The position numbers and the translations under genes were made by a program. The notes under the pieces were generated by a model. That model saw only the letters and a program-made list of their open reading frames with translations. It was not told the DNA's origin and made no database searches. A DNA stretch of 64,000 nucleotides from Sulfitobacter sp043557345 (GTDB lineage Bacteria > Pseudomonadota > Alphaproteobacteria > Rhodobacterales > Rhodobacteraceae), in NCBI RefSeq assembly GCF_043557345.1, contig NZ_JBIFFV010000012.1, positions 1-64,000 of the forward strand. Direction: 5' to 3'. Below, piece after piece: positions 45,941 to 55,121 of this stretch (positions are counted from its first letter, which is position 1; each line of letters begins with the position of its first letter).

Positions 45941-46313
45941 CTACGGATCGGGTTTAGGATTGGCCAAGGGCACCCTTGACACCCCTTTGCGATCGACACA
46001 GGGCGACAAACGCTCTCCTGACATTACAGCGAGCGGCCTCCGCACGTGCGCAGGCTGTCATGATGGAGATCAAGAAGGTCGACATTGCCACAATCGAAGC
46101 AGTGCTGCTCGATTCCCCCGAGCATGACTTCGCAACGTGCCAAAAGGGAGCAGAATCGGCAAAGATGTCTGCCTTACGCTGAAGCGACCGATTGAGATTG
46201 TCTATTTCAGCGAACGCGACCATCTGAAAACGAAAGGCAACTTGGAAACGCACTGTGCGGCACGAAGGCCAGCGCTTGTTCCGGCATATTGAAGCCGCGT
46301 CGAAGGTACTGGA
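45941..46313. other. Region without recognised gene
   Basis: Two overlapping open frames (plus strand 45976-46182, minus strand 45954-46253) occur here. Neither shows family features or a ribosome site. It is probably debris. Confidence 0.35.
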
Positions 46314-47369
46314 TCAGATACGCGGTGAACAAAATTCGATGTTCGTCCCCTGACCCCACAATCGGTATGAGCCGGGCGTCCGGTTGGTCCATTTGTAAAA
46401 GGCTCGGTGGAAGTTCGACGGTGCAGAAAAGCCGGTGTCAAAGGCGATCTGTTCGATGCTGTCCGTACTTTGCTGGAGCGCGCGGATGGCGATGTCACGG
46501 CGCAGAGCGTTCTTTATTTCTTGAAAAGATGTCCCCTCCGCTCGCAACCTTCGGTTTAGCGTACGGGGCGTGATTTTCAGCGCGCGGGCGGCATCGGGAA
46601 GTTGGCAGTTCTGCCAGGTTTCGCCGTAAAGAAAAGCGCGGACTCGCAGGCTGGAGGTATGCGCGCGCGAGCCGGTGAAGATCCAATCGATCGGCGCACG
46701 CTCAAGAAACTCGGATGCCTCCGCTCGGCTGCGGGCTACCGGACTGTTGAATTGGCTTGGATCGAAAAGAATGCTGGTGTGCGGAGCGTCGAATTCCACC
46801 GAGCAAGGAAAAACGACCGCGTAATCTGCGGCGAAATCAGGGCGGGCGAAAGCAAAGCGAACCGCTTTCACGGCCGTTTCTGACCCGTCGAGCCAGGACA
46901 GTAGCCCATGCGCCAACTTCAATATAAGCATGTGGCCAAATCGCTGCGGTGGTGTTTCCGGCGAATATGGCACCAAGGAAAGTTCCACCTCCTCCGAGCC
47001 GTTGCGCAGGTCCAGATGGAAATCATCCAAGAGCAGGTTCCAAAACGTCGAAAACCGATACAGCGCCGAGACCAGGCTTTTCGCCTCACGCTGCACGGTG
47101 ACGAGATGTTGCAGCGTGCGAGGCCGGATCGGGCGGCTCCAGAGCCCCATCATCTCATCGCCGATCTCGGGCGCGGCAAGCTGATACAGCCGGGCGATCT
47201 CTTCGAGGGTGACGCGCTGCGTGGGCGCCATTGGGCCGGTTTGCAAACCGGAACGCTCCAACAGCGAGGCAAGTGCATCTGGCGTGCATCGGGTTTTGAG
47301 CGCATCAAGCCAGTCACCTATAAAGCCCGCTGAAACCGTCGTCAGAGTGATGGGGTCATGACTGGTCAT
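46314..47369 (-). CDS. AraC family transcriptional regulator
   Basis: 351 residues with an N-terminal AraC_N-type ligand domain (RVTLEEIARLYQLAAPEIGD, GDEMMGLWSRPIRPRTL) and two C-terminal helix-turn-helices: QLPDAARALKITPRTLNRRL and STDSIEQIAFDTGFSAPSNF, then HRAFYKWTNRTPGSYR. It diverges from the acyl-CoA dehydrogenase/crotonase genes with a 113-bp gap and is their likely activator. It looks intact. Confidence 0.92.
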   Translation of the reverse strand: MTSHDPITLTTVSAGFIGDWLDALKTRCTPDALASLLERSGLQTGPMAPTQRVTLEEIARLYQLAAPEIGDEMMGLWSRPIRPRTLQHLVTVQREAKSLVSALYRFSTFWNLLLDDFHLDLRNGSEEVELSLVPYSPETPPQRFGHMLILKLAHGLLSWLDGSETAVKAVRFAFARPDFAADYAVVFPCSVEFDAPHTSILFDPSQFNSPVARSRAEASEFLERAPIDWIFTGSRAHTSSLRVRAFLYGETWQNCQLPDAARALKITPRTLNRRLRAEGTSFQEIKNALRRDIAIRALQQSTDSIEQIAFDTGFSAPSNFHRAFYKWTNRTPGSYRLWGQGTNIEFCSPRI

Positions 47370-47482
47370 GAGAAGGCCTTTCGTGGCGTGATCGGATAAT
47401 GAATTGGCAAGAAATGAGCTTATTGGCGAGCAATGTAGCGGCTAAATGACGGGGAGTCATAGTTTCCGTCGGAGAGTCAGGT

Positions 47483-49246
47483 ATGTCCTATCAGCCGCCT
47501 GTGCAGGATTTAATGTTCTGCATCGAACACTTGTCCCATTGGGAAACGGTGTCCGCGCTGGAGGTGCATTCCGAATGCCAGCTGTCCGACATGCGCGCAG
47601 CGCTGGAGAGCTATGCCCGGTTTTGCGCCGAACAAATCGCGCCATTGTCTCAGGTCGGGGACACACAGAGCGCTCGGTTCTATAATGGCCATGTGACCAT
47701 GCCTGAAGGTTATGTGCAGGCCTATGACCAGTTTGTCGAAATGGGCTGGCAGGCGTTGCCTCATCCCGTGCAATATGGCGGCATCGGACTGCCGCGTGCC
47801 GTTGGCGCGGCGGCGGTAGAGATGCTGAATGCAGCCGACATGAGCTTCGGCCTTTGTCCGCTGCTGACAGACGGGGCGATCGAGGCGCTGCTGCTGACCG
47901 GTTCGGACGAACAGAAGGTCACCTACCTCGCGCCGTTGATCGAAGGGCGCTGGTCCGGCACGATGAACCTGACCGAACCGCAGGCGGGGAGTGATCTGGG
48001 CCGGGTCGCGACAAAGGCGGTTCAGCGCGCGGACGGCACCTATGGCATCTCGGGTACGAAGATTTTCATCACCTATGGCGCCCATGATATGACCGAGAAT
48101 ATCATTCACCTCGTGCTGGCGCGCACAGCTGATGCGCCAGCCGGGCCAAAGGGTTTGAGCCTCTTCATCGTGCCACAGAAACTGGTGGGGCCGGACGGGA
48201 AGCCGGGGGCCGCGAACGCGGTCAACTGCGTAAGCATCGAACACAAACTGGGTGTGCGCGCCAGCCCGACGGCTGTGCTGGAATACGATGACGCCACCGG
48301 GTTCCTGATCGGCGCAGAAAATAGCGGGCTGGAAAACATGTTCATCATGATGAACGCGGCGCGTTTCTCGGTAGGTGTGCAAGGGGTTGCGATCGCTGAA
48401 CGAGCCTATCAGCGTGCTCTGGCCTATGCACGCGACCGCGTTCAGAGCCGCCCGGTGAACGGTCAACGCAAGGGTGCCGTACCGATCATCGAACACCCGG
48501 ATATCCGCCGTATGCTTTTGCGGATGCGCAGTCTCACAGAAGGCGGGCGGGCCATGGCGGCGTCGACCGCAGGGCTGCTGGATATCGCGCACCACCGGGA
48601 GAATCCGGAGTTGGCCGCGCTGGCCGAATTCATGGTCCCCTTGGTTAAGGGTTTCTGCACCGAACGCGCGGTCGAGGTTACTTCTCTGGGTGTGCAAGTC
48701 CATGGAGGAATGGGCTTTATTGAAGAAACCGGCGCCGCACAGCACTACCGCGACGCCCGGATCCTGCCGATCTACGAAGGCACCACAGCCATTCAGGCAA
48801 ATGATCTACTTGGGCGGAAGGTAATGCGGGACGGGGGTGCAACCGCCCGCTTGTTTGCTACTCAAATCGCGGAAACCGAAGCAAAGCTTGTAAGCGGCGA
48901 CGCTGCGGCACAGGCCATCGGAGCAAGCCTTGCACAGGCTCGCGATGCTTTCGAAACCGCTCTGAACTGGATGCTAGAAAATAGCCGCAAGGATATCGAC
49001 GCGACTTTTGCGGGCTCTGTCCCATTCTTGATGCTATCCGGCACGTTAGCGGCAGGCTGGGCGCTGGCCAAGGGCGCGCTGGCGGCGCAAACCGCGCGCG
49101 ACGCAGGACAGGACAATGTGTTCCTGGCGCAGAAGATCGCCACCGCGCAGTTCTATGCCCGGCACATCCTGCCCGAATGCACCACCGAACAAACCCGCAT
49201 CCTGCACGGCGCACAATGCGCGCTGGACGCGGCCTTCTCTGATTGA
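47483..49246 (+). CDS. DmdC-like acyl-CoA dehydrogenase
   Basis: 587 residues, the long form of acyl-CoA dehydrogenase with an N-terminal extension (PVQDLMFCIEHLSHWETV). Motifs: MNLTEPQAGSDLGRVATKAV (flavin/substrate), TKIFITYGAHDMTENIIHLV, and QVHGGMGFIEETGAAQHYRD followed by YEGTTAIQANDLLGRKV. Length and extension match 3-methylmercaptopropionyl-CoA dehydrogenase (DmdC) and fatty acyl homologues. The following crotonase gene makes a dehydrogenation-hydration pair as in DMSP demethylation. The substrate is inferred; it could be another acyl-CoA. Confidence 0.88.
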   Translation: MSYQPPVQDLMFCIEHLSHWETVSALEVHSECQLSDMRAALESYARFCAEQIAPLSQVGDTQSARFYNGHVTMPEGYVQAYDQFVEMGWQALPHPVQYGGIGLPRAVGAAAVEMLNAADMSFGLCPLLTDGAIEALLLTGSDEQKVTYLAPLIEGRWSGTMNLTEPQAGSDLGRVATKAVQRADGTYGISGTKIFITYGAHDMTENIIHLVLARTADAPAGPKGLSLFIVPQKLVGPDGKPGAANAVNCVSIEHKLGVRASPTAVLEYDDATGFLIGAENSGLENMFIMMNAARFSVGVQGVAIAERAYQRALAYARDRVQSRPVNGQRKGAVPIIEHPDIRRMLLRMRSLTEGGRAMAASTAGLLDIAHHRENPELAALAEFMVPLVKGFCTERAVEVTSLGVQVHGGMGFIEETGAAQHYRDARILPIYEGTTAIQANDLLGRKVMRDGGATARLFATQIAETEAKLVSGDAAAQAIGASLAQARDAFETALNWMLENSRKDIDATFAGSVPFLMLSGTLAAGWALAKGALAAQTARDAGQDNVFLAQKIATAQFYARHILPECTTEQTRILHGAQCALDAAFSD

Positions 49247-49267
49247 TCCCTCGAAAGGACCTGACCC

Positions 49268-50077
49268 ATGAATGACGTCGTGAACCCCGGCACTTACGAA
49301 AGACTCGCGATTTCAGCGCGTGACAATGGCCTTTATGTGGTGACGTTGAACCGCCCTGAGAAGCGCAACGCGCTGGACGTTGTTACCATCGAAGAGCTGA
49401 TCCGCTTCTTTAGTGGCGCGCGCATGGCCGGCGTCAGGGCGGTGTTGTTGGAAGGCGCTGGCGATCACTTCTGCGCAGGCTTGGATCTGGTCGAACATTG
49501 GAAGGCGGACCGCAGCCCCGATGACTTCATGCACGTCTGCCTACGCTGGCACGAGGCCTTCAACAAAATGGAATATGGTGGCGTTCCGATCATTGCCGCG
49601 CTCAAGGGCGCGGTTGTCGGCGGCGGTCTCGAACTGGCGAGTGCTGCGCATGTCCGGGTGATCGATCCCGGAACCTATTTCGCGCTGCCCGAAGGCCAGC
49701 GCGGGATTTTTACCGGCGGCGGTGCGACGATCCGGGTGTCTGACATGATCGGCAAGTATCGCATGATCGACATGATCCTGACGGGCCGTGTCTATCAGGG
49801 CCAAGAGGCCGTCGATCTGGGCCTTGCACAATACATCACCGAAGAGGGCTGTAGCTTTGCCAAGGCGATGGAACTGGCGGATAAGGTTGCGCAGAATCTG
49901 CCGCTAACGAACTTTGCCATTTGTTCAGCCGTTAGCCACATGAACAATATGTCCGGCATGGACGCCGCCTATGCAGAGGCTTTTGTAGGGGGCATCGTTA
50001 ACACCCAGCCCGCGGCGCGTGAACGGCTTGAGGCTTTCGCCAACAAAACCGCTGACCGCGTGCGGCCCAACAGCTAA
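49268..50077 (+). CDS. Enoyl-CoA hydratase/isomerase (crotonase), DmdD-like context
   Basis: 269 residues with crotonase motifs VTLNRPEKRNALDVVTIEEL, GDHFCAGLDLVEHW (oxyanion hole), IIAALKGAVVGGGLELASAA and LPEGQRGIFTGGGATIRVSD with an acidic catalytic position. It begins 21 bases after the dehydrogenase stop and is preceded by GAAAGGACCTGACCC. In the DMSP pathway DmdD hydrates methylthioacryloyl-CoA; here assignment rests on the neighbour only. The operon is cut three bases after its stop by an IS630 element. Confidence 0.9.
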   Translation: MNDVVNPGTYERLAISARDNGLYVVTLNRPEKRNALDVVTIEELIRFFSGARMAGVRAVLLEGAGDHFCAGLDLVEHWKADRSPDDFMHVCLRWHEAFNKMEYGGVPIIAALKGAVVGGGLELASAAHVRVIDPGTYFALPEGQRGIFTGGGATIRVSDMIGKYRMIDMILTGRVYQGQEAVDLGLAQYITEEGCSFAKAMELADKVAQNLPLTNFAICSAVSHMNNMSGMDAAYAEAFVGGIVNTQPAARERLEAFANKTADRVRPNS

Positions 50078-50081
50078 GCTA

Positions 50082-51129
50082 AAGCCGTTCTGTTTTAACC
50101 TGATACATATCCTGCAGCCTGAAAGAAGTTCCAGCACTCGTCCGGGGTGAACATCCGGCAAATATCGCCAAGCGCGTGAAAAAGATCGGTAAAGGTCCGG
50201 GCACCGATCTTGCACAGGTGGGATTTCAGCTTGGAAAAGGCCTGCTCGATGGGATTCAAGTCCGGTGAGTATGGCGGCAGGTATAGAAACCAGCATCCTG
50301 CTTGCCGGAGCGCCTCTGCCGCTTCGGCGTTTCGGTGCGTGGCCAGATTGTCGAGAATGACGACGGTGCCGGGCGACAGTTCCGGCACAAGCACCTCTCG
50401 GACATACGCGGCGAAGGCCGGACCGTCCATTGCGCCCTTGATGACCCAGGGTGCGATCAGCGCCTCGCGGGTAAGGCCGGCAATAAACGTCTGTGTTCCC
50501 CAACTTCCGAAGGGCGCGTCCATCTCGAGACGCTGTCCGCACAGAGCGCGGCCCCGCATCCGGGTCAGGTTGGTTTTGACCGATGTTTCGTCAATGAACA
50601 CGCGTTCTGGCTGCAACCGCATGGCGGGCATACGGCGTGCCAGCCAATCGTGCCGCGCGCTCTTTACCCTTGCGCGGCGGCGCTCGGTGGCCACCAGCGA
50701 TTTTTTTTATAGGTGAAGCCGAGGCGCGACAGGAGGGCGGCAATCGAGGAATGGTGTACTTCGACGCCTTCTGCCGCCATCAGCGCATCGCGCAATTCAA
50801 AGAGCGTGATATCCGAATCCTGAGCAACAAGTTCCTCAAAAAACGCCCGGTAAGGAGCCAGCTTGCCTCTTCCGCGGGGGCGTCCTTGCGGGGCGGGATC
50901 AGCATGGCCGCGCGTCCGGATCTTGCGCGCCCATCTCGCACCTGTGGCAGGTGAAAGCTTCAGCTGCAAGGCCGCCGCCCGTCCGCTCAAGCCTTCCTCG
51001 ATGTATTTCTGAAATCGCGCACGAAGCGCCCTCGGCAAAGGTGCTGACATGAACCATCCTCCTGAACAGGATGAAACACAAACCGAAGACCAAGGGAACT
51101 ACCCGATTCAGGTTTTCACCGAACCGCTT
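50082..51129 (-). mobile_element. IS630 family insertion sequence
   Basis: Related ends AAGCCGTTCTGTTTTAACC (left) and, on the other strand, AAGCGGTTCGGTGAAAACC (right) flank the transposase frames. TA lies just outside both (50080-50081 and 51130-51131), which is the IS630 target. Confidence 0.85.
50095..51050 (-). CDS. IS630 family transposase in two frames joined at an A8 run
   Basis: The first frame (51050 to 50664) carries the helix-turn-helix part, SGRAAALQLKLSPATGARWA, and ends RLGFTYKK. The second (to 50095) continues SLVATERRRARVKSARHDWL with VFIDETSVKTNLTRMRGRAL, TVVILDNLATHRNAEAAEAL and YLPPYSPDLNPIEQAFSKLK, giving the DDE triad. The switch is at eight A (T run 50701-50708 on the plus strand). 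A -1 shift there joins the two, as in IS630 members that use programmed frameshifting. Confidence 0.88.
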
Positions 51130-51130
51130 T

Positions 51131-51920
51131 AGGCGGACCCTGCTGCGCCACCATCTCAGGTGACCGAAAAAGACGAGGGCCAACTCTCTTCCCTTTTGGC
51201 GGCCGTCTTTCCTGCTCGGTGCCGAATGGTCAGGCCGCGGTGACAACAATAGGCGGGCGCAGTCAAATCCGAACAGCGGTTTCTTCTTTCGCAGTGCGGA
51301 TCACCATCATCGTGAAAAAACTGGCAACATTGCTCTGATCCCGGAACAACCTATCGCAAAGCGCGTCGAATTCTTCCATGCAAGTTTAGCATTAGAACGA
51401 CGTCGGTCTCGCGTGTGAAGACATCGGCTTGCATACCCTTAATAAAGAGTTTGAGGGCCCAGATTTTCAAGCAAGCACCAGCTAGCGCTACAACTTATGC
51501 CTAAATTTCAGGCGTCCCGTATTTGGCTTTAAAAACAACGCTGGACCAAGGTTACTAACAGTTTGATCCCCACTTATAGTGGATAAACTGGAAATAGCAC
51601 AAAATTTACGGCGACCTGCAAATGATGCAGGCCGCCACAGTAGCGTCTAGTGACGGGGAGGAGGTCACGGGACGGTTGGGCAGCTTTTTTGCCCACTATT
51701 GATAGATAGGTATGCCACGGTGGAAAGCAAACATTCAGTAGTCTGGGAAAGCCTGAAAATTTGTGAGAGGAGCAGTCGGCGGGGTATTGCAGCCCCTGAG
51801 CCGACCAGTTCCAGAACGTGCCCCATAAGATTATCCGCCCCTGACGGAGGCGCCCTTGTGCTCTAGGCATTCTACTTTGACTGTAGAAATGACGCGGTAG
51901 TGTCCCGGGATGTGGTGTAG
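51131..51920. other. Region without recognised gene
   Basis: 790 bases between the IS630 and IS6 elements. Short open frames on both strands show no family features. I see no repeats beyond the IS ends. Confidence 0.4.
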
Positions 51921-52731
51921 GGGCATTGCCAACTTGCTTTCGTCTGATTGAGGCGCGTGAGAGCAGTGCCTGTCAGGCGGTCATTTCGGCAGCGTAGCCT
52001 TTCCAGAGGTCAAATGCTTCGGCCCTGGCGTGGCGATATGAGATGGCAGAGAGTCGATAGCGGCGGGCACGAAAGACGACGTTGATCTGATCATGGGTGG
52101 CCAGAAATCGCTGTGCCTGCCGGGGCGATTTGAACCGCCCCATCAGCTTCTCTCGTTTGCGGGTCGGTCGATGGGATCCTTCGATGCGGTTGTTGAGTCC
52201 TTTGTGCGCCCGATGATCAGCTTGATGCGCAAGAGCCCGGATCGGTGTGATGTAACTGCGCAATTTGTCCGTCACGACGACACGCGGTTTGCCAAAGCGG
52301 GCGATCAGTCGCTTAAAGAAGCGCTTGGCAGCTTTGGCATTTCGGCGCGGCTGCACAAGGATATCGAGCACGTCCCCGTTTGCATCAACCGCTCGCCACA
52401 ACCACTGCTTCGCGCCGTTGATCGGAACAACCACTTCGTCCAGATGCCATTTGTCAGAAGCCGCGGGCCGGTCGCGCTTGATGCAACGTGCGAAATGCGG
52501 ACCAAACCGGTTCACCCATTTGCGAACGGTTTCCCGGCTAACGATTACGCCCCGCTCGGCGAGTAGATCCTCCACATCCGCCGTGCTTAGTGCAAACCGA
52601 TGGTAGGCCCAAACGGCGTAGGCGATGATTTCGCGCGGGAAGCGGAAGCCTTTCAGGCGCGGCATTTCAGCTGGTGTTCTCATGACAACCGGCTAAACCC
52701 CACCGCAGCCGATGACAAGTTGGCAATGCCC
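51921..52731 (-). mobile_element. IS6 family insertion sequence, apparently complete
   Basis: Terminal inverted repeats GGGCATTGCCAACTTG (51921-51936) and CAAGTTGGCAATGCCC (52716-52731) are perfect. Flanks GTGGTGTA and TCTCAAGC do not match, so there is no target duplication, common for IS6 elements after cointegrate events. Confidence 0.93.
51973..52683 (-). CDS. IS6 family transposase
   Basis: 236 residues: FRFPREIIAYAVWAYHRFAL, the HTH in VEDLLAERGVIVSRETVRKW, DDE segments DKWHLDEVVVPINGAKQWLW, VVVTDKLRSYITPIRALAHQ and HKGLNNRIEGSHRPTRKREK. Full length and within intact repeats, so probably active. It differs clearly from the copy at 16333. Confidence 0.94.
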   Translation of the reverse strand: MRTPAEMPRLKGFRFPREIIAYAVWAYHRFALSTADVEDLLAERGVIVSRETVRKWVNRFGPHFARCIKRDRPAASDKWHLDEVVVPINGAKQWLWRAVDANGDVLDILVQPRRNAKAAKRFFKRLIARFGKPRVVVTDKLRSYITPIRALAHQADHRAHKGLNNRIEGSHRPTRKREKLMGRFKSPRQAQRFLATHDQINVVFRARRYRLSAISYRHARAEAFDLWKGYAAEMTA

Positions 52732-53255
52732 TCTCAAGCATCAACACGCCTGATCAACGTTTTCGCGTGAGACGCACAATGCATCGGCCCCGGAAAGCGG
52801 GGACGCTGCGTTCGCGATATTTCAAAGCTACGAGAGGACCGAAAAGATGATGCTTCGCAGAGCAGATTTTGAAGTTTACATTATCGGACGAAAATGGCAC
52901 ATCCGCCGCCCTTCGTGACGGATACCATGCGAGTCTACTTCCTGATCTTCTTTTTGCAAGCGACCTTCGCAGCCTTCACCTCGGTTCTGCAGGCGGCAAT
53001 CCCAGATGCGCGGCCCGCTAGGATTGCCTTTAAGCGAATTGGCCTGAGCCATGGTCGCTTTCAGAGCCGACACCATGTCACACTGGCCCTGCCATGGCTA
53101 CTCAGCCAGGTGCCGCACCGTCCGGTATGTTGGCCGGTACGCTCACTTCTTCTTCCCATTCAGATGCAATGTCCCCTCCCCCGCTCCAGCCCTCGAATTC
53201 GCCAGACAAAGATGCTGTGGAGCGCTCTCTCGAGATGCCGCATTTCTGCTGCTTC
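52732..53255. other. Region without recognised gene upstream of the initiator's 3' end
   Basis: Several short open frames overlap on both strands. A minus-strand frame with CRTEVKAAKVACKKKIRK near 52945-53000 may be a fragment of a small exported protein. No complete gene is supported. Confidence 0.35.
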
Positions 53256-53271
53256 GTCTCGTGCGCGAGAC
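53256..53271. repeat. Partition-site-like palindrome, copy A
   Basis: GTCTCGTGCGCGAGAC, four bases beyond the stop codon of the initiator gene. It matches copies at 55012 and 57590. Confidence 0.6.
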
Positions 53272-53274
53272 GCG

Positions 53275-54552
53275 TCAATCTGATTGTTCTGGCAAACCTT
53301 CCGGAATCAGGTCGGACCAGAACTCGCGCACCTTCGTAAAGACCGCCCGCGCCTGCCAGCCGTAGCGGCGGAACTGGCCGCGCTCGAAGTCGTCCTCCAG
53401 CAGGCGCTCGAAGCGATCCCGCACCGCTTTTCGGCTGGCCGGAGACCGCTTCTCAAGATTGGCGTCTATCACCTCGAGACAGGCCTGCCGCCAGGCGGCA
53501 AAGCGCTCCTTCTCGGCGCTGCGCTCGACTTCGGCCATATCTTCCTCACTCGACGCCGTGGGCGCCGGAACGGATTTCACCGGAGCCGGAGCCGCCTGTT
53601 TGAAGTCGCCCTTGATCGCAGCCGCAAGATAGCCTGCCGGGGTCTTGCGCACCCTGCCCTTCCGTCGCTCTGATTCGACAAAATCAAGTTTCTCGACCAC
53701 ATAGTCCTCGCCATGCTCGGAGATCCAGCGCTGCGCCAGCCGCTCTGCGATACCGTTCTGGACGAGCCGTCGAAAGGCGTCCGACTTGCGAACCGCATCG
53801 TCGTCACCGAGATCGAAAAGCGTTTCTTGGCCATTGCGCGAAATGAGGAACCGGATGTATTTTGCCCGGCGGTTCTCGCGGCGCACCTCGGCCACCAGCG
53901 AGATATCGGAGACGGCGTTCACTTCCTTGACCGACGGCTTGATGATCTTGGCGTTAAGCTTCGAGTAATCGTCGTAATACGCCATGTCATGCACCCCCAT
54001 AAGGCGGCGAAAGACGTCGAGTTCCCACCAGCCGGTGCTCCCCGTCCGTATGAAGCGGAAACAGTTCTCATAGAGTGTGAGCGCATGGCCAGAAGTAAAG
54101 TTACGCTGAATACGCATGTTTATCATCGAAAAGACGGACGGATCATAGAGCTTGGCCGCGAGCGGCGCGGAATAGGCGTACTCGCAGACACCGCCCGTCA
54201 ACTTCGCATAGGAGATCAAGGAGGAAATGCCCCATTCCTCCTCGCCATTGTCGCCCAGCATGTTCCATTCCGCCGTGGTCTCGGCCAGCGCCCGAAGCGC
54301 AGCCTTGAGCGTGTCACGATCGCGTGACGTATAACCCGAAAGCGCGCAGAGCGTTTCAGCGTCTATCCGGTGCGAGCTTTTGGTCAACAGATCATCATAG
54401 GCATGCAACAGCAGGCAATTGCTGAGCTTGCGCTGCAACAAGGTAAGCTTGCCGCCGACATGAATCGCGGCCACGTGCTTACGAAGGCTTTCCCGCTCGG
54501 TGACGGTGCGGAATTGGGTCACTACTCGACTCGCGTTCTTGTTTTTTGTCAT
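53275..54552 (-). CDS. repB: Plasmid replication initiator (Rep_3/RepB type)
   Basis: 425 residues. TLLQRKLSNCLLLHAYDDLL, FSMINMRIQRNFTSGHALTL, YENCFRFIRTGSTGWWELDV, FRRLMGVHDMAYYDDYSKLN and PSVKEVNAVSDISLVAEVRR follow the double winged-helix plan of Rep_3 initiators. The C-terminal part is longer than average and basic. Iteron-like motifs lie directly upstream, and parA-parB are divergent beyond them, matching the RepB-type replicons of Rhodobacteraceae. It binds the iterons to open the origin and recruit host replication proteins. Confidence 0.88.
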   Translation of the reverse strand: MTKNKNASRVVTQFRTVTERESLRKHVAAIHVGGKLTLLQRKLSNCLLLHAYDDLLTKSSHRIDAETLCALSGYTSRDRDTLKAALRALAETTAEWNMLGDNGEEEWGISSLISYAKLTGGVCEYAYSAPLAAKLYDPSVFSMINMRIQRNFTSGHALTLYENCFRFIRTGSTGWWELDVFRRLMGVHDMAYYDDYSKLNAKIIKPSVKEVNAVSDISLVAEVRRENRRAKYIRFLISRNGQETLFDLGDDDAVRKSDAFRRLVQNGIAERLAQRWISEHGEDYVVEKLDFVESERRKGRVRKTPAGYLAAAIKGDFKQAAPAPVKSVPAPTASSEEDMAEVERSAEKERFAAWRQACLEVIDANLEKRSPASRKAVRDRFERLLEDDFERGQFRRYGWQARAVFTKVREFWSDLIPEGLPEQSD

Positions 54553-54565
54553 TCGACCGGAAAAC

Positions 54566-54868
54566 CGACCCGACTGTCAATCACCACGGGTCGATTTTGT
54601 TCTGCCGGCTTTGCGCGGCAGTTGGTATAAAGTCCGCAGAACGGGTCGGTTTCCCAAGATGCACTTCACGTAAATGGGTATTTTTGGGAGACAGGTCGCT
54701 GCTCAGTCAGGAGAAATCTCCCTAAGAGGAGCGATTTTTGACGCTTTCTGACTCTAAATTCGACACGACCCGTCGGAAAAAACCCTGCACGCAGGCGGGT
54801 CGGCTTCAGCACGGAAATGGGTCGGTTTGGGCCTGTGTCCGGGTCGAACCCGCCCTGAAAACGGGTCG
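54566..54868. repeat. Iteron-like cluster (origin of replication)
   Basis: Eight copies of GGGTCG/CGACCC between initiator and parA: 54566-54571, 54588-54593, 54643-54648, 54766-54771, 54797-54802, 54819-54824, 54841-54846 and 54863-54868. Two are reversed. Several extend to CGGGTCGGTTT or CGGGTCGAT-type sequence. Spacings of 22 bases recur (54797, 54819, 54841, 54863), i.e. about two helical turns, which supports a genuine iteron array. Confidence 0.85.
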
Positions 54869-55011
54869 ATACCATACCGGGTATGGGGAGGCAGGCGGCG
54901 CCAAGTGCTTGAAAAGCATGGTCAGTTCCGACAAGAAAGAATCTTAAAGACTCCTAAAGGAATCAAAGATTTTGCTGTCGGCTTTCTTTGGATTCTTTAT
55001 CTTCGAAGCCT

Positions 55012-55027
55012 GTCTCGCGCGCGTGAC
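55012..55027. repeat. Partition-site-like palindrome, copy B
   Basis: GTCTCGCGCGCGTGAC, between the iterons and parA, in the probable promoter region of parAB. Confidence 0.6.
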
Positions 55028-55121
55028 ACCCGAGAATCCATAGCTTATGGTAGCCGTAAACTCTGGTGTTCGCGAAAATACGCGTAAGCAGGGAAAGCAG
55101 GAACATTCGAGGCATTAATTA

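Noticed and set aside
47510..48745. 411-residue open frame on the minus strand
   Set aside because: Shadow of the DmdC-like dehydrogenase, which has all the expected motifs on the plus strand.
51574..51870. 98-residue minus-strand frame
   Set aside because: Composition and lack of start signals suggest non-coding DNA between two IS elements.
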